DNA from: Lantana camara
Taxonomy: Eukaryota > Streptophyta > Magnoliopsida > Lamiales > Verbenaceae
Length of the DNA stretch: 64,000 nucleotides
NCBI GenBank assembly: GCA_037501455.1
Contig: CM074862.1
Span: 83,444,001 to 83,508,000, forward strand
Reading direction: 5' to 3'
Shown here: positions 1-11,000 of the stretch, piece by piece
Position numbering within the stretch: position 1 is the first letter of the stretch
Layout of the letters: each line of letters starts with the position of its first letter
Notes under the pieces: model-generated
Seen by the model: only the letters and a program-made list of their open reading frames with translations
Told to the model about the DNA's origin: nothing
Database searches by the model: none
Translations under genes and position numbers: made by a program

Positions 1-1305
1 TGTGAGGAAAACCAAAAAGAAATGAGATTTTATTTTATTAGATTTGATCAGGATAATTTTATCAAAATAAAATATAATTTATTTTAAATAAATTAGGAAT
101 AGGTCAAGCTATCATTGACAAGACAAATAACACCTCATCCAAAGGAATGAAAATTTCTAATAGAATGAGAATTTCTAATTTTAGAATATACCAAACATAC
201 GTTTAGAAATGAAATTAGTAATGGACAATGATCATACTATTACTGTGATACTGTCTCATTTTACCATACCAATAATGTTATAAATACAAAAAGAAAGAAT
301 GATGAAAAAAACAGTTTAGTGTTTTATGTGCATAAATAAATTACAATCCCCGTAACAAGGATTTTGCTATAAATTTTTTTATAACCTATAAAATTCATCA
401 TTAAATCACTAATTAGTGATTAGTCCTAATTAAATTAATAAATGATTTGTTCACATTTTAATAAATGAGAGAGTAAATCAAGAAACTAAATAGCGCTTTA
501 TATCCACAGCTTTTGATTCCTTTCTGAAGTCTAAATATGCACATAAAGTTTATATTATAATAAGGAAAAAAGTACATTTGAGGAGAAACCCCTTAATTAA
601 CTATACGTCTTATAATTTGACTCCTCTTAAGAGTCCAAGACCACAAGCTACAATTTCTAAATTTGATGCAGACTATCTTATGATATTTTTCCATGCAACA
701 ATGCCCAAATTATATAATAAATAATATATAATTAAATGCTTAGCATATAACAACTATCCCGTATCAAAAATATTATCCACGTAACGTCATAACCAGATAT
801 GGAACTAAAGTTTTAATAAAGGGGGAAGAGGGGAAAATTAAAATACAAAAAACAAGGGGGATAAAATTTATAATAAAGGTGGGCAAAAATATAAATAACT
901 CAAAATGCATATAAAAAAATAAATAATTTTCAAAATTTAAGGGGGTTGGACGCCACCTGAAGCCCCCTGCTTCCGTTCCACATAACTATGATGTACAATT
1001 ATAACCACGATAATACGAATACAATATGATACGAATATAGTGATACAAATTTTTTTAAAATTTTTTTTATGTAAAAAATATTAGATATAACCCCATAATA
1101 TCCATATGTTCACTGGTAAATATTAATGCAACCAAAATACAAGACTTTAGTCGCAAAATGTCTAATCACCACTTATACAAAATCTTATCAAATCGGTATG
1201 ATTATATTTTCCATATATAAATTTACTCAAAATCCAAACAAATTATAGTCTGAAAAATTTTAGGGCCCATAAGTTACTTAATTTAGAACCAAATATTCAT
1301 TAGAA
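1..1305. other. AT-rich intergenic DNA, no gene recognised
   Basis: The stretch is strongly AT-rich with many stops in all frames and no recognisable protein domain or RNA gene. Around 800-980 there is a purine-rich patch with runs of four to five G and a short GC-richer tract (about 945-975) that could be a decayed transposon end, but no boundary or target duplication could be found. Confidence 0.6.
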
Positions 1306-1591
1306 GGGACAATTTTTTAAAACTCCCCATGGGTTTGAAAAATTCCTTTTAGCTCCCCATTTTCAAATACATCATTTGAGGTTTTAGATACACGATTCTG
1401 GGATTTAGATACGCAATTCTGGGATTTAGATACGCGATTCTGGGATTTAGATACATGATTTTTTCCTTGTATTTCAAATACATCATTTGGGGTTTTAGAT
1501 ACGCGATTCTTGAGTTTTAATACATCATTTTTTAAAATGGGGAGCTAAAAGGAATTGGACTTATCATTTGGGGAGTTTTCGGGAATTCCCC
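1306..1591 (+). mobile_element. Mutator-type MITE, copy 1 (286 bp)
   Basis: The element starts GGGACAATTTTTTAAAACTC and ends with the near-complement GGGGAGTTTTCGGGAATTCC plus CC, a terminal inverted repeat of about 22 bp. The flanks 1297-1305 and 1593-1601 match at 7 of 9 bases, a decayed 9-bp target duplication as expected for Mutator-like elements. It is an inverted relative of the element at 1884-2127, from which it differs mainly by two extra 21-bp internal units. No coding capacity. Family membership rests on duplication length and TIRs only. Confidence 0.75.
1394..1456 (+). repeat. Three tandem 21-bp units inside MITE copy 1
   Basis: Three near-identical 21-bp units (core TTCTGGGATTTAGATACG) lie head to tail. 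The sister element at 1884-2127 has only one unit, and its 42-bp shorter length is exactly two units. The expansion therefore occurred after the two copies separated, or contracted in the other copy. Confidence 0.85.
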
Positions 1592-1873
1592 GTTAATAGA
1601 ATCCAAACTAAAAGAATTCAATTTTTCCTTATTTCCCCCCTCATATTATTACTAAAACAGCTCAATGCCTAAAGGTAAAGGACGTATTATCCCCACTACT
1701 CAACTACGCCACCTTAATTTAGGTACATTAATATTAATAATAAAATTTCAAAAATTAAACAGTGATATCGTATCATTCCCATTAGATTTTCTATTATACA
1801 CTTTTGACATTAGGGATATCAAATATTAGCATTAATTGGACCGCACCACTTTAATTTAGGTAAATCAAAATAA
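1592..1873. other. Spacer between two inverted MITE copies
   Basis: AT-rich spacer with no ORF or RNA gene seen. With the flanking inverted MITEs it could form the loop of a large foldback (1306-2127), but each MITE has its own target duplication, so the foldback is best explained by two independent insertions. Confidence 0.6.
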
Positions 1874-1883
1874 AAAACAGAAC

Positions 1884-2127
1884 GGGGAATTCCCGAAAAC
1901 TCCTCAAATGATAAGTCAAATTGCTTTTAGCTTCCCATTTTAAAAAATGATGTATTAAAACTCAAGAATCGCGTATCTAAAACCCCAAATGATGTATTTG
2001 AAATACAAGAAAAAAATCACGTATCTAAATCCCAGAATCGCGTATCTAAAACTCCAAATGATGTATTTGAAAATGGGGAGCTAAAAGGAAGTTTTCAAAC
2101 CCATGGGGAGTTTTCAAAAATTTCCCC
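1884..2127 (-). mobile_element. Mutator-type MITE, copy 2 (244 bp)
   Basis: Bounded by a perfect 10-bp direct repeat AAAACAGAAC at 1874-1883 and 2128-2137. The termini read GGGGAATTCCCGAAAACTCC and TTTTCAAAAATTTCCCC, which are the complements of the ends of copy 1. The 9-10 bp duplication is the hallmark of Mutator-like transposition. There is no coding capacity. The intact duplication makes this the younger-looking of the two copies. Confidence 0.85.
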
Positions 2128-2187
2128 AAAACAGAACTCCAAGAATTATATCATAATTCCTTTTTAAAATGAATGGACCTTTTCCGG

Positions 2188-2466
2188 TGGGGTTTTAATC
2201 TTTTTTTTCACCTCAACCTTTAGAGTATTTTGTATTTTAATATTCAACCTTTGAAATTTTATATTTTAGTACTCAGTTTTTAAATTTTATTACATTTAAG
2301 TATTCCCAACCAATAAAAAAATAATACGTCTTATCTTCTTATTGTTTGGATTTAAAATCAGACATTTAAATATAATAAAATTTAAAGGTTAAATACGAAA
2401 ATATAAAATTTCAAAAATTTGATGTTAAAATACAAACACGCAAAAATTGAGATGAAAAAAAAATAG
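2188..2466. mobile_element. Probable Mutator-like MITE (about 279 bp)
   Basis: The left half (pyrimidine-rich, with TTTTGTATTTTAATATTCAA near 2230) reappears as an imperfect inverted repeat in the right half (about 2390-2460). The flanks CTTTTCCGG (2179-2187) and CCTTTCCGG (2467-2475) match at 8 of 9 bases, consistent with a 9-bp duplication. The extreme ends pair poorly, so the exact boundary and family are uncertain. Confidence 0.5.
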
Positions 2467-2489
2467 CCTTTCCGGAATCATGTCAAATC

Positions 2490-2677
2490 CAATGTTTTCA
2501 AAAGCGGACCGGACCGGCCGGTTCGACCGGTTCGACCGGTGACCGGTGGCTGGTCCGGTCCGAACTACCCCCCTAAACCAGTGTGGACCGGACCGGCACA
2601 GGACCGAAAAAACCGGCCGGTTAACCGGCGGTTTTGGTCCTGTGAACCGGATCGGACCGCCGGTTTACTCAATTTTC

Positions 2678-2708
<31 letters not shown>

Positions 2709-3038
2709 GTAAATTTAAAATTCTCACGTCCTTTAACCTTTTTTGAGTCTTAGAAAACGTTTTTTGCACACTTACAATTCCCAAATCCCAAATTTAAAAT
2801 CACATGCCTCAAATTAGACGTTAATCACTTGAATATGACGCTTTTATTCTAATATTGAACTATATTATATATTATATTTTTAATTTTAGCATATTAATAA
2901 TATATATATATTATTAAAAATAATATTTTTATTTATGACGTCATACCGGTTCGACCGGTGGTTGAACCGGTCGAACCGGTTCGACCGGTGACCAGTAAGG
3001 CTGCCGCTTTGACCTCCGGTCCGCTTTTGAAAACATTG
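2490..3038. mobile_element. hAT-type MITE (549 bp)
   Basis: A perfect 8-bp duplication GTCAAATC (2482-2489 and 3039-3046) flanks termini CAATGTTTTCAAAAGCGGAC and the complement ending CCGCTTTTGAAAACATTG. The subterminal regions are GC-rich and packed with CCGGTTCGACCGG motifs on both sides, around an AT-rich core with a long poly-T (about 2680-2708). An 8-bp duplication and short TIR with subterminal repeats are typical of hAT elements. No transposase is present. Confidence 0.9.
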
Positions 3039-3309
3039 GTCAAATCTGAGGATCAACATATGTAAATCACCCTTTCTCATAATAATTCATTCCACATAGA
3101 CCAGGCCGAATCGCGAAGCTTCTGCAGAAATGTTGACTTTTCCTCCATGGCGCATCAATATCTGGAAGGAGAAGGAAGAAGGACCCTACAACCTGCAATA
3201 AAAAGGCCCCATTTTTCGCCTTCTTCAATTTTGCTACTTAGCTGTCTTTGCACGCACATAACTCTCCAAAATCCTCATAATTATCTCTTCTCGCTTGCCT
3301 TTCGTTATC

Positions 3310-3337
3310 CCACCATATATATATATATATATATAAC
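3310..3337 (+). promoter_or_regulatory. TA-repeat, possible TATA region of the small gene
   Basis: An uninterrupted TA dinucleotide run lies about 155 bp before the ATG at 3489. Its position suits a core promoter with a 5' leader, but TA microsatellites are common here, so this is only a suggestion. Confidence 0.3.
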
Positions 3338-3488
3338 TCCGAAGATCCTCCAAGTTTATCCACAAGGAATAGTTGGTAGTCTTTCCACAAATCGAGAACG
3401 GTTAATCTTCATCCCATCTACCGATCGACAAGAAAAAGATCGAATCTTGGGGGGTTTGATTTTGAATTCAAGATTTTAATTGTTTGAG

Positions 3489-3692
3489 ATGCTGCACCTG
3501 TTCTTCACGGTGGCGTTTTCCGCAGTCCCATTGACGCTCTACATTCCTCCGATAAGAAGCTTGAATCTTTTCGTGGAGACGATGGAGAGTATGTGGAAGG
3601 AATCGAGGGCTCAGACTATGAGGGTGTATCCTCGATTGAGGTATGCTTGTTTCAGGATTTTCAATTGTATGCTCTTGACTAATACGAGGTAG
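3489..3692 (+). CDS. Small conserved-looking plant protein of unknown function (67 aa)
   Basis: The ORF encodes 67 residues starting MLHLFFTVAFSAVPLTLY, a hydrophobic N-terminus that could be a signal anchor or one membrane helix. It continues with a segment containing the charged stretch VETMESMWKES and ends in a basic, aromatic tail (about residues 42-67). I recall plant proteins with similar N-termini annotated as uncharacterised, but cannot name one with certainty. The ATG at 3489 was chosen because the hydrophobic segment begins there; an upstream open frame (3147-3479) is probably leader. It lies just downstream of a four-MITE cluster and is the only plausible intact host gene in the window. 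It could also be the first exon of a longer gene (a GTAGAT follows at 3689). Confidence 0.5.
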   Translation: MLHLFFTVAFSAVPLTLYIPPIRSLNLFVETMESMWKESRAQTMRVYPRLRYACFRIFNCMLLTNTR

Positions 3693-5199
3693 ATTCTTTG
3701 GAAATTTTTATTGGAAATCCCGGATAGCGTGGAGCAGAACTTGTAAATTCTTCTGTTTCCTAAGCTTTTTCCCCATTTGGGGTGGGTGGGTGATAGGTTT
3801 TTGAATGATTTCTTGTGGGAAAATGGAAATGGAGTTGTTGCTAGTGTTTGCTGTTGTTTTTGTGGTGATGGGTGAAAATGTTCTTGAAGGATTTTTGTTT
3901 CCTGTAATTGATGAACAGTTTCAGAATAAAATTTGGGATGAGAATGTTCTGGTTTGGTTGAATGATTGATTCGCTCATGATTATAATGTTGTTTTCTTTT
4001 TTCCATTTGTGTTTCTTGCTTTGATTCTGGTTTATCTACAGGAATTTTCCTTTACTTTGTGTTTATGTGTTTTCTTGCTCAAGCTTTTGAAATCATTTCC
4101 CTGCTTTAGTTCATGAAAAGTAATCAAGAAAACAGAGAAATATAAGATTGAGTAGTTGTTTGATTCTTATAATCTTATGGAGAAGTTAAGTTATGGGATT
4201 GTGCTTCAAAATGGATGGACTTTATTCCATTCATGGAGTTAAAACAGAGAAATATAAGATTGAGTAGTTGTTTGATTCTTATAATCTTATGGAGAAGTTA
4301 AGTTATGGGATTGTGCTTCAAAATGGATGGACTTTATTCCATTCATGGAGTTAACAACTGGTACATCTATATTGCACATATCCGGAAAATAACTGCAAAC
4401 AGTAAAAGGTCATGAAAAAACTGAAGAAACCCATAAAAAGTTGATTAACAAACGCTGCTATATGTGCCTTCATTACACCGTGATCTATGGCTGGTGATGG
4501 AGTTTTGGTGTTTCAACAATGTATTGGTTAAGAATTTCCTTATCCTTTATCACAATGTTTCTAAGCTTGTTACTTTCATCGGCTCTTCAAGCGGTGTTTG
4601 TCGGCATTTAAGCATTAATATCCTGATCTTCCCATGGCATGTGAAGGATTCTGGTCCACAGAAATGGTGTGGGTATAATGACCCATCATCTATGTTCCTC
4701 GAAAATCAATTGAAAATTGATATGATTGTACTAATAATGTAAAAAATAAGTGTGAATTGATATGATTGCCTTTGGAATCAATCAGGAACTGGAATGTGAA
4801 TATTTCAAATGAACTGGTGTAATTGATGGTCTAAGTGAAATGATAACCGTATTTTCTTGGATTTGAATACGTCTCTTATGGTTAAGTTAAGCTAGTATCA
4901 AGTTAAGTTATACTGATCAATGGATTTCAATAGGACATATATGGTTAAAACTAGTATCATCAAGTTATATTCTTTCATGGTTTTGTGTCTGCAAACTAAT
5001 GAGAGTATTTTGTTAATCCGCAAATAATGTGTTTTATGTATGGACACGATAAATAGGTACAACGTAGAGGAAGTTGGAATTAGGGATGTAACCAGAATAT
5101 TTGGTATGTTTTGATACTAAAAAGGAAAATATATATAGGGGAAAGAGAAAAAGAATTTATCATGCTAGAATATTTGGTTCGGTAGTAAGAGGAAACAGA
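3693..5199. other. Non-coding flank, possible 3' UTR or intron
   Basis: Moderately AT-rich DNA with a few short open frames lacking any recognisable domain. The main feature is the 112-bp tandem duplication at 4131-4354. The region ends at the poly-A tail of the minus-strand LINE. Confidence 0.5.
4131..4354 (+). repeat. Perfect tandem duplication of 112 bp
   Basis: Positions 4131-4242 and 4243-4354 read identically at every base I compared, from AACAGAGAAATATAAG to CATGGAGTTAA. Complete identity in non-coding DNA points to a very recent event. Confidence 0.9.
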
Positions 5200-5209
5200 T
5201 TTTTTTTTT

Positions 5210-5880
5210 GTTGGTAGAAAAACAAAACCCCGAAGGCACGCTACACGCTGGCTTCCTCCAAAACCAAAAGCCAACACCTCTTGTAGAGGTTCAGTCCAGC
5301 ACTTCAAGTTCTCCTCGCTATGACCTCTCTTGGCTATCCAGTCCGCGCAGTTGTTCAACTCCCTCCAAACATGTCGAATCTTGACTTCCCAAGGCTTGTG
5401 CATCAATTTTTTACAATCCACAAAAATGTTGTAAAGTGGATGAACTTCGTCGACTCCCTCTCGAATCATGTTTTTCACAACTTTCGAGTCGACCTCGATT
5501 TCCAGTTTCGCAATACGCCTTTCCCTAGCAATACGGAGCCCTTCCCGGAGGGCCAACAACTCGGCATCGTTAATAGAGGCATTCCCAGCCCTCTTAGCAT
5601 ACCCAACAAGCCACCTTCCTTCCGAGTTTCGAATAACTCCCCTAAAAGACGCTGAACCACGTTCTCTAATAAAGTTTCCATCGGAGTTTAATTTGCACCA
5701 ATCATCCGGTGGTTTAATCCAAGACCCTTTCTCAACACGTCTGCTATTACTCTTACCCCCCTCAAAGCTCTTCCACATGTCAAGACTAAGAGATTTAATT
5801 TGATTAACAATCCATTCAAAAGGCATTTTCTTCTGTTGAAACATCCACAAGTTTCTAGGGGGTATTGCGTTATAAGGGAC
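5210..5880 (-). pseudogene. LINE ORF2 C-terminus: RNase H domain
   Basis: The frame contains the plant LINE RNase H signature: CKLNSDGNF (first catalytic Asp), NDAELLALREGL (catalytic Glu), LEIEVDS (second Asp) and NNCADWIAK near the end. All expected acidic residues are present. The reading frame runs into the poly-A tail without an earlier stop, suggesting that the original terminator lay at the tail junction. It is separated from the zf-RVT part by the insertion at 5881-6599, so the ORF is broken. Confidence 0.85.
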
Positions 5881-6599
5881 ACGTAAGTCTTTTTTTTGTT
5901 ATGTAACCCCAAGTTTTTAAGTTTTAGTTATATAACTTTTTCTTGAATTTTGTCTAATAAAATAAATAGTAAATATAATTATTTTCTAAGTGTACAAAAT
6001 CGAGTGAGCGATCTCAGAAATCACGCACTCGATTTTTTTTCTTTTATTCTCTTTATTTTCTTTAATTATTTTTATTCTTCTTCAAATTTTCTTTTTTTTT
6101 TTTTTTCCTTTTTTTTATTATTTTTATTCATCTCCTTTGAAGATCGCGTGAATTCTTTTGAAGATCGCGTGAATCGATCTTCAAAGAATTCACTCGATCT
6201 TCATAGATTTATGCAGATCGACTGTCAGATCTTCAAAAATCTTTGAAGATTGAGAAGAAAAAAAAAAGAGGAGAAGAAAAAAATATTATCCATGATTTCT
6301 GTAATTCATCCGATTATTGTCATGGTTGTAGAGATTCATCTTGATTCATCGTTGTTGAAGAAGAAAGACTGAATTCATCGTTAAAGAAGAGAGAGAATTA
6401 GAGAAAAGAAAGAGAGAGAAAGAGAATTTGATATGGGTGGGAGTTTGAAATTTAAAATCATGTGGGAGATTTTCGAGATAATATAGGAGGGAAAAATAAA
6501 AAAATACAAATAAAAAAAGCCACATCAGATAATAGAAAAAAAAATAAATAAAAAAGAAATTGAGGGTTACATAACTTAAAAAAAACTTGGGCATCCCTT
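5881..6599. mobile_element. 719-bp insertion with weak terminal inverted repeats
   Basis: The LINE protein is interrupted between the zf-RVT and RNase H parts by AT-rich DNA. GTTATGTAACCC near 5897 and the complementary GGGTTACATAAC near 6565 form imperfect inverted ends of about 27 bp. GGGAC occurs at both borders (5876-5880 and 6600-6604) and may be a target duplication, but the true ends are ambiguous. The centre (about 6137-6245) holds repeated and inverted GAAGATCG units. The class is undetermined; a MITE is most likely. Confidence 0.5.
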
Positions 6600-7315
6600 G
6601 GGACCTAATTCCCTCCAAGTTTCTAACTCCCCAGGTAATCCAAATGGTAGTCGCAAAGACGATGGACCAAGGACACTCCAGGACAACTATGTTACGAAAG
6701 GATTTATACAAATTTTCTTTCAACCAGTTATTATCATTAACCTGCAAGAAACAGAGGTATTCCGTTGGTATGACGATAAACTCCCATATCTTGCGGCTTT
6801 CTTGGCAATCTCTCAGGAGGTGCAGTATATCCTCTCGATTGCCCTGGCACCTAGTACACTCATCCGAATCCGTTAAGCCTCTGTCGGAACGGAGCGCATT
6901 CGTCAAGAGACTCCTATGGCTGCACAACAAAAAAAAAAAAAAAAAGAATTTGATCATTTGAGGCCCTCGAAAATTCCAAATCCAAACCCAATCATTGTTA
7001 CTAAGATCCACTGACCCTCTAAGAAAATTGTAGGCACCTTTACAAGAGAATTTGCCATTGCTCTTGTTTCCCCAAATCCGAAAATCGTCCCGCTTATCAA
7101 AGGGGATAGGATAACTCAGAATTTTGCGTTCCATATCCGCCGGCAACTCCGTCTGAATACGAGTGAGGTCCCATCCTCTGTCTTGGGAGATAATATCAGC
7201 AACCGCAACCGATTCATCAACATTCATAACATCCGACGGAAGAAGTTCCGAAATCGGTTTCGTGTCAGCCCACCGATCAAACCAGAGAGAAATTTTACTT
7301 CCATCTCCAATCCTC
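6600..7315 (-). pseudogene. LINE ORF2: zf-RVT (zinc-binding) region
   Basis: Typical zf-RVT sequence: RIGDGSKISLWFDRW at the N-terminal side, then NGKFSCKGAY, and a Cys/His cluster CTRCQGNREDILHLLRDC. A poly-A tract on the plus strand (about 6929-6945) codes for an anomalous run of six Phe where a normal LINE has about two, indicating slippage expansion. The N-terminal side is cut by the copia element at 7321 and continues at 12825. Confidence 0.85.
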
Positions 7316-7320
7316 CATCG

Positions 7321-8036
7321 TGTTAGGAAAGGGATATCAAACGAAAGCGAATACACGCAGCGGAAATTAAGCTTCTCCTTTCCAAATACCCAGCAAATAC
7401 ATCCAAGTAATTTACCAAATGTGCCAACGGATATAAAACAATCAAATCAACCAACAACAACAGAGACACGCGATTTTAACGTGGAAAACCTCTTCAAATC
7501 GAAGAGTAAAAACCACGGGGTCTACGAGACCCAAAATAAATCTCCACTATAAATACGAGGCACAAATACAATAGTTCCAACACCAACAATAACAATTCTA
7601 AATCTGAACAAACCGATTCTTCAAATATATCCAACAAGAATCACAAAAGCAACAAGAACACAAAGTAGGCCAAAATCTCATGTTACTGTTCACACGTAAA
7701 CGGACCTACGATGCTCGAAATCCGATCTCCACCATTCAGATTCAAGATAGGTGTGTTGGGAACGTGCTATTAAAATTTCATCAAAATCCGACCATAAACG
7801 ACCACCGGATCGCTCGCTTGATGAACCTGCCGCGTCTCAAAATTGTGCAGAAAATTTTTTGGAGAAAAATGTTTTGTTCCTTTTTTTTCTCTTTTGGAGA
7901 AAAACTGCTGCTGCCGCCTTAACTAGCCCAAAATAAATATGATCAACCATAGTTGCTAACCCTCACACGTTTCTTGAGAAAAAGATTGATGGGCTTTTGA
8001 CTTTTCTATTGGGCCACAATTGAGCTGGACCCAACA
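7321..8036 (-). repeat. 3' LTR of the Tork-like element
   Basis: 716 bp, matching 12103-12819 throughout with scattered substitutions. A polypurine tract precedes it on the sense strand (8037-8054 on the plus strand, CTCCCCCTCC). Confidence 0.92.
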
Positions 8037-8054
8037 AATCTCCCCCTCCTGTCC
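8037..8054 (-). promoter_or_regulatory. Polypurine tract
   Basis: The sense strand reads GGACAGGAGGGGGAGATT directly before TGTTGGG of the 3' LTR. This is the plus-strand primer for reverse transcription. Confidence 0.88.
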
Positions 8055-8084
8055 ATGTGACGAGGGAGACACAACACAATATAA

Positions 8085-11000
8085 TCAGTTAAACTTGAGA
8101 CCGGCCAAACCGGCACAAAACTCAAGTTTCTCACGGCTCACCACCTTTGTCATCATATCAGCACCATTGTAATCAGTATGAATCTTTTCAAGTTCAATCA
8201 ACTTGGAATTCAAAACATCTCGAATCCAATGATATCTCACATCAATATGCTTCGATTTACCATGAAAACTCGGATTCTTACTAAGATGGATTGCACTCTG
8301 ATTATCACAAAACAACACATACCTCGGTTAAGAAAATCCAAGTTCATGAACAAACTTCTTCATCCAAATTAATTCTTTGCATGCTTCAGTGGCTGCAATA
8401 AACTCGGCTTCTATTGTAGACAAAGCAACACATTTTTGCAGTCTAGATTGCCACGCTATTGCTCCCCCTGCAAATGAATCAAATAACCGGAAGTGGATTT
8501 TCTCGAATCCAAATCTCCAGCCAAATCTGAATCTGTATACCCAAACAACATCGGTTTTTCAGATCCAAAACAAAGTTTCAAATTCGTAGTGCCACGGAGG
8601 TATCTCATGATCCATTTCACAGCATTCCAATGCTCTCTACCTGGATTTGAGAGAAATCTGCTAACTTTGTCAACTGCATAAGCCAAATCTGGTCTCATAC
8701 AAACCATAGCGTACATCAAACTTCCAACGACAGATGCATAGGGGACACCTTGCATATCCTTCTTATCTTCCTCGGTAGAAGGAAACTGTGCACTACTCAG
8801 CTTAAAATGTCCATCAAGAGGAGTACTTACAGGTTTAGCTTTATCCATGTGAAACCTTTGAATAACCTTTTCAATATACTTCTCTTGAGACAGCCATAAC
8901 TTCTTGGCATTTCTATCACGCGAAATTCTCATGCCAAGAATGTGCTTCGCTGGTCCCAAATCTTTCATGGCAAAAGACTTGCTCAACTCTTTCTTCAATC
9001 TGCCAATTCTAGCAGCACTATGACCAATAATGAGCATATCATCAACATAAAGCAGTAAAATGACAAAATCATCATCAGAGAATTTCTGAACAAATACGCA
9101 GTGGTCAGCAGTAGTCTTCACATAACCCTGTTGAAGCATAACTGACTCAAACTTTTTATACCACTGCCTAGGAGCTTGTTTCAGACCGTATAAGCTCTTT
9201 CTCAGTCTGCATACGAAATTCTCTTTTCCTTTGACAACGAAACCCTCTGGCTGCTCCATATAAATTTCTTCCTCCAAATCACCGTGGAGAAAAGCAGTCT
9301 TCACATCCATCTGTTCAACTTCTAAATTAAGACTAGCTGCTAAGCCCAAAACAAGATGGATTGATGACATTTTCACAACAGGCGAGAAAATCTCTTCAAA
9401 ATCAATCCCTTTCTTTTGACTGAAGCCTTTAACAACTAATCTGGCTTTATATCGTGGTTGTGAAGTATTCTCTTCTTGTTTCACTCAATAAATCCATCAG
9501 TTTTTCATAGCCCTTCTGCCTTCGGGTAACTTAACAAGGTCAAAAGTGTGATTGTCATATAAGGATTTCATTTCCTCTTTCATTGCTTCAAACCATTTCT
9601 CCTTTAGTTCACCCTCCATGGCCTCTTCATAACAATCAGGTTCTCCTCCATCTGTTAAAAGAACATACTCACTAGACGGGTACTTACCAGACTGCACTCT
9701 ATTTCTGGTAGATCTTCTTAACTAGATTTTAGGTTGCTCAATAGTTGGGGTGTCTTCTCCATATTCAAATTCATGATCTTCCTCAACGTGATCATGATCA
9801 ACCTCTGTCTCCACATTATTTTGATTGTTAAAATCAACTGCATCAGGAGAACTTGTAATGGGTTTTGGATCCAAATCAATCAAGTCATCACCACCAGGAG
9901 ACTCTGAATTACTTGATTTACCAATGTCTTCAATGGTTTGGTCTTCCATGAAAACTGCATCACGACTTCTGACAAGTTTCTTTTCAACTGGATCATAGAA
10001 CCTGTAACCAAATTCATCCTGACCTTACCCAAGGAATATACATTCCCTTGCTTTAGTGTCTAACTTAGACCGCTCATCCTTAGGTATATGCACAAAGGCT
10101 TTACAACCAAACACGCGCAAATGATCATATGAGACATCTTTTCCATACCATACCATATTAGGGACATCAGTCTGCAACGCAACAGAACGAGATAAATTAA
10201 TTACATGAACAGCAGTAAGTAAAGCTTCACCCCAAAAAGATTTAGGTAGATTTGCCTTTGAAAGCAAACATCTGACCCTCTTCACTAGGGTCCTATTCAT
10301 TCTTTCTGCCAAGCCATTTAACTGAGGGTCTTAGGAGGCGTCTTCTGATGCTGAATACCCTGCTCTCTGCAATATAAATCAAATGGGCCACAATACTCGC
10401 CACCATTATCAGTACGAATACATTTCAACTTCTTACCAGTTTCTCTCTCAACTGATGCCTGAAAAACTTTAAACACATCAAGTACTTGATCTTTGGTTTT
10501 CAAGACATAAACCCACAACTTTCTTGAACAATCATCAATAAAGGTGACAAAATAAAGTGCACCACGATGAGTTCTTACCTTCATTGGTCTACAAACATCT
10601 GAGTGTACCAATTCAAGCAGCTATGTCTTTTTTGAAGTGGGATGACTCTTGAATGAAACTCGTTTTTGCTTCCCAGCCAAACAATGAACACATCTTTTCA
10701 GCTTTGTAGCTTTCAACCCTGACAACAAATTCTTCTTGGCCAAACAGTCGAGTCCTTTTTCACTAATATGACTAAGTCTCTTGTGCCATAACTCTGATAA
10801 GCTGTCAGTCTCTACTGCATTAACTGAATTCACACAAATGGAAGCATTCATCTTATAGAAACTATGGAATTTATCACCTCGGGCCACAATCAGATTCCCT
10901 TTCGTGAGTTTCCACTGGCCATTACCAAAGAAGTTACAATAACCATCATCATCAAGCCTCCTTACTGAGATCAAATGCAAACGAACACTAAGTGCATGCT

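Noticed and set aside
1306..2127. A single large foldback transposon with arms 1306-1591 and 1884-2127
   Set aside because: Each arm has its own terminal repeats and its own 9-10 bp target duplication, so two separate MITE insertions fit better.
3147..3479. 110-codon open frame before the small gene
   Set aside because: It spans the TA-repeat and leader, has no domain and codes for a low-complexity Tyr-Ile run. Treated as leader or promoter sequence.
5950..6246. 98-codon open frame rich in Phe/Ser
   Set aside because: It is a translation of pyrimidine tracts inside the insertion in the LINE.
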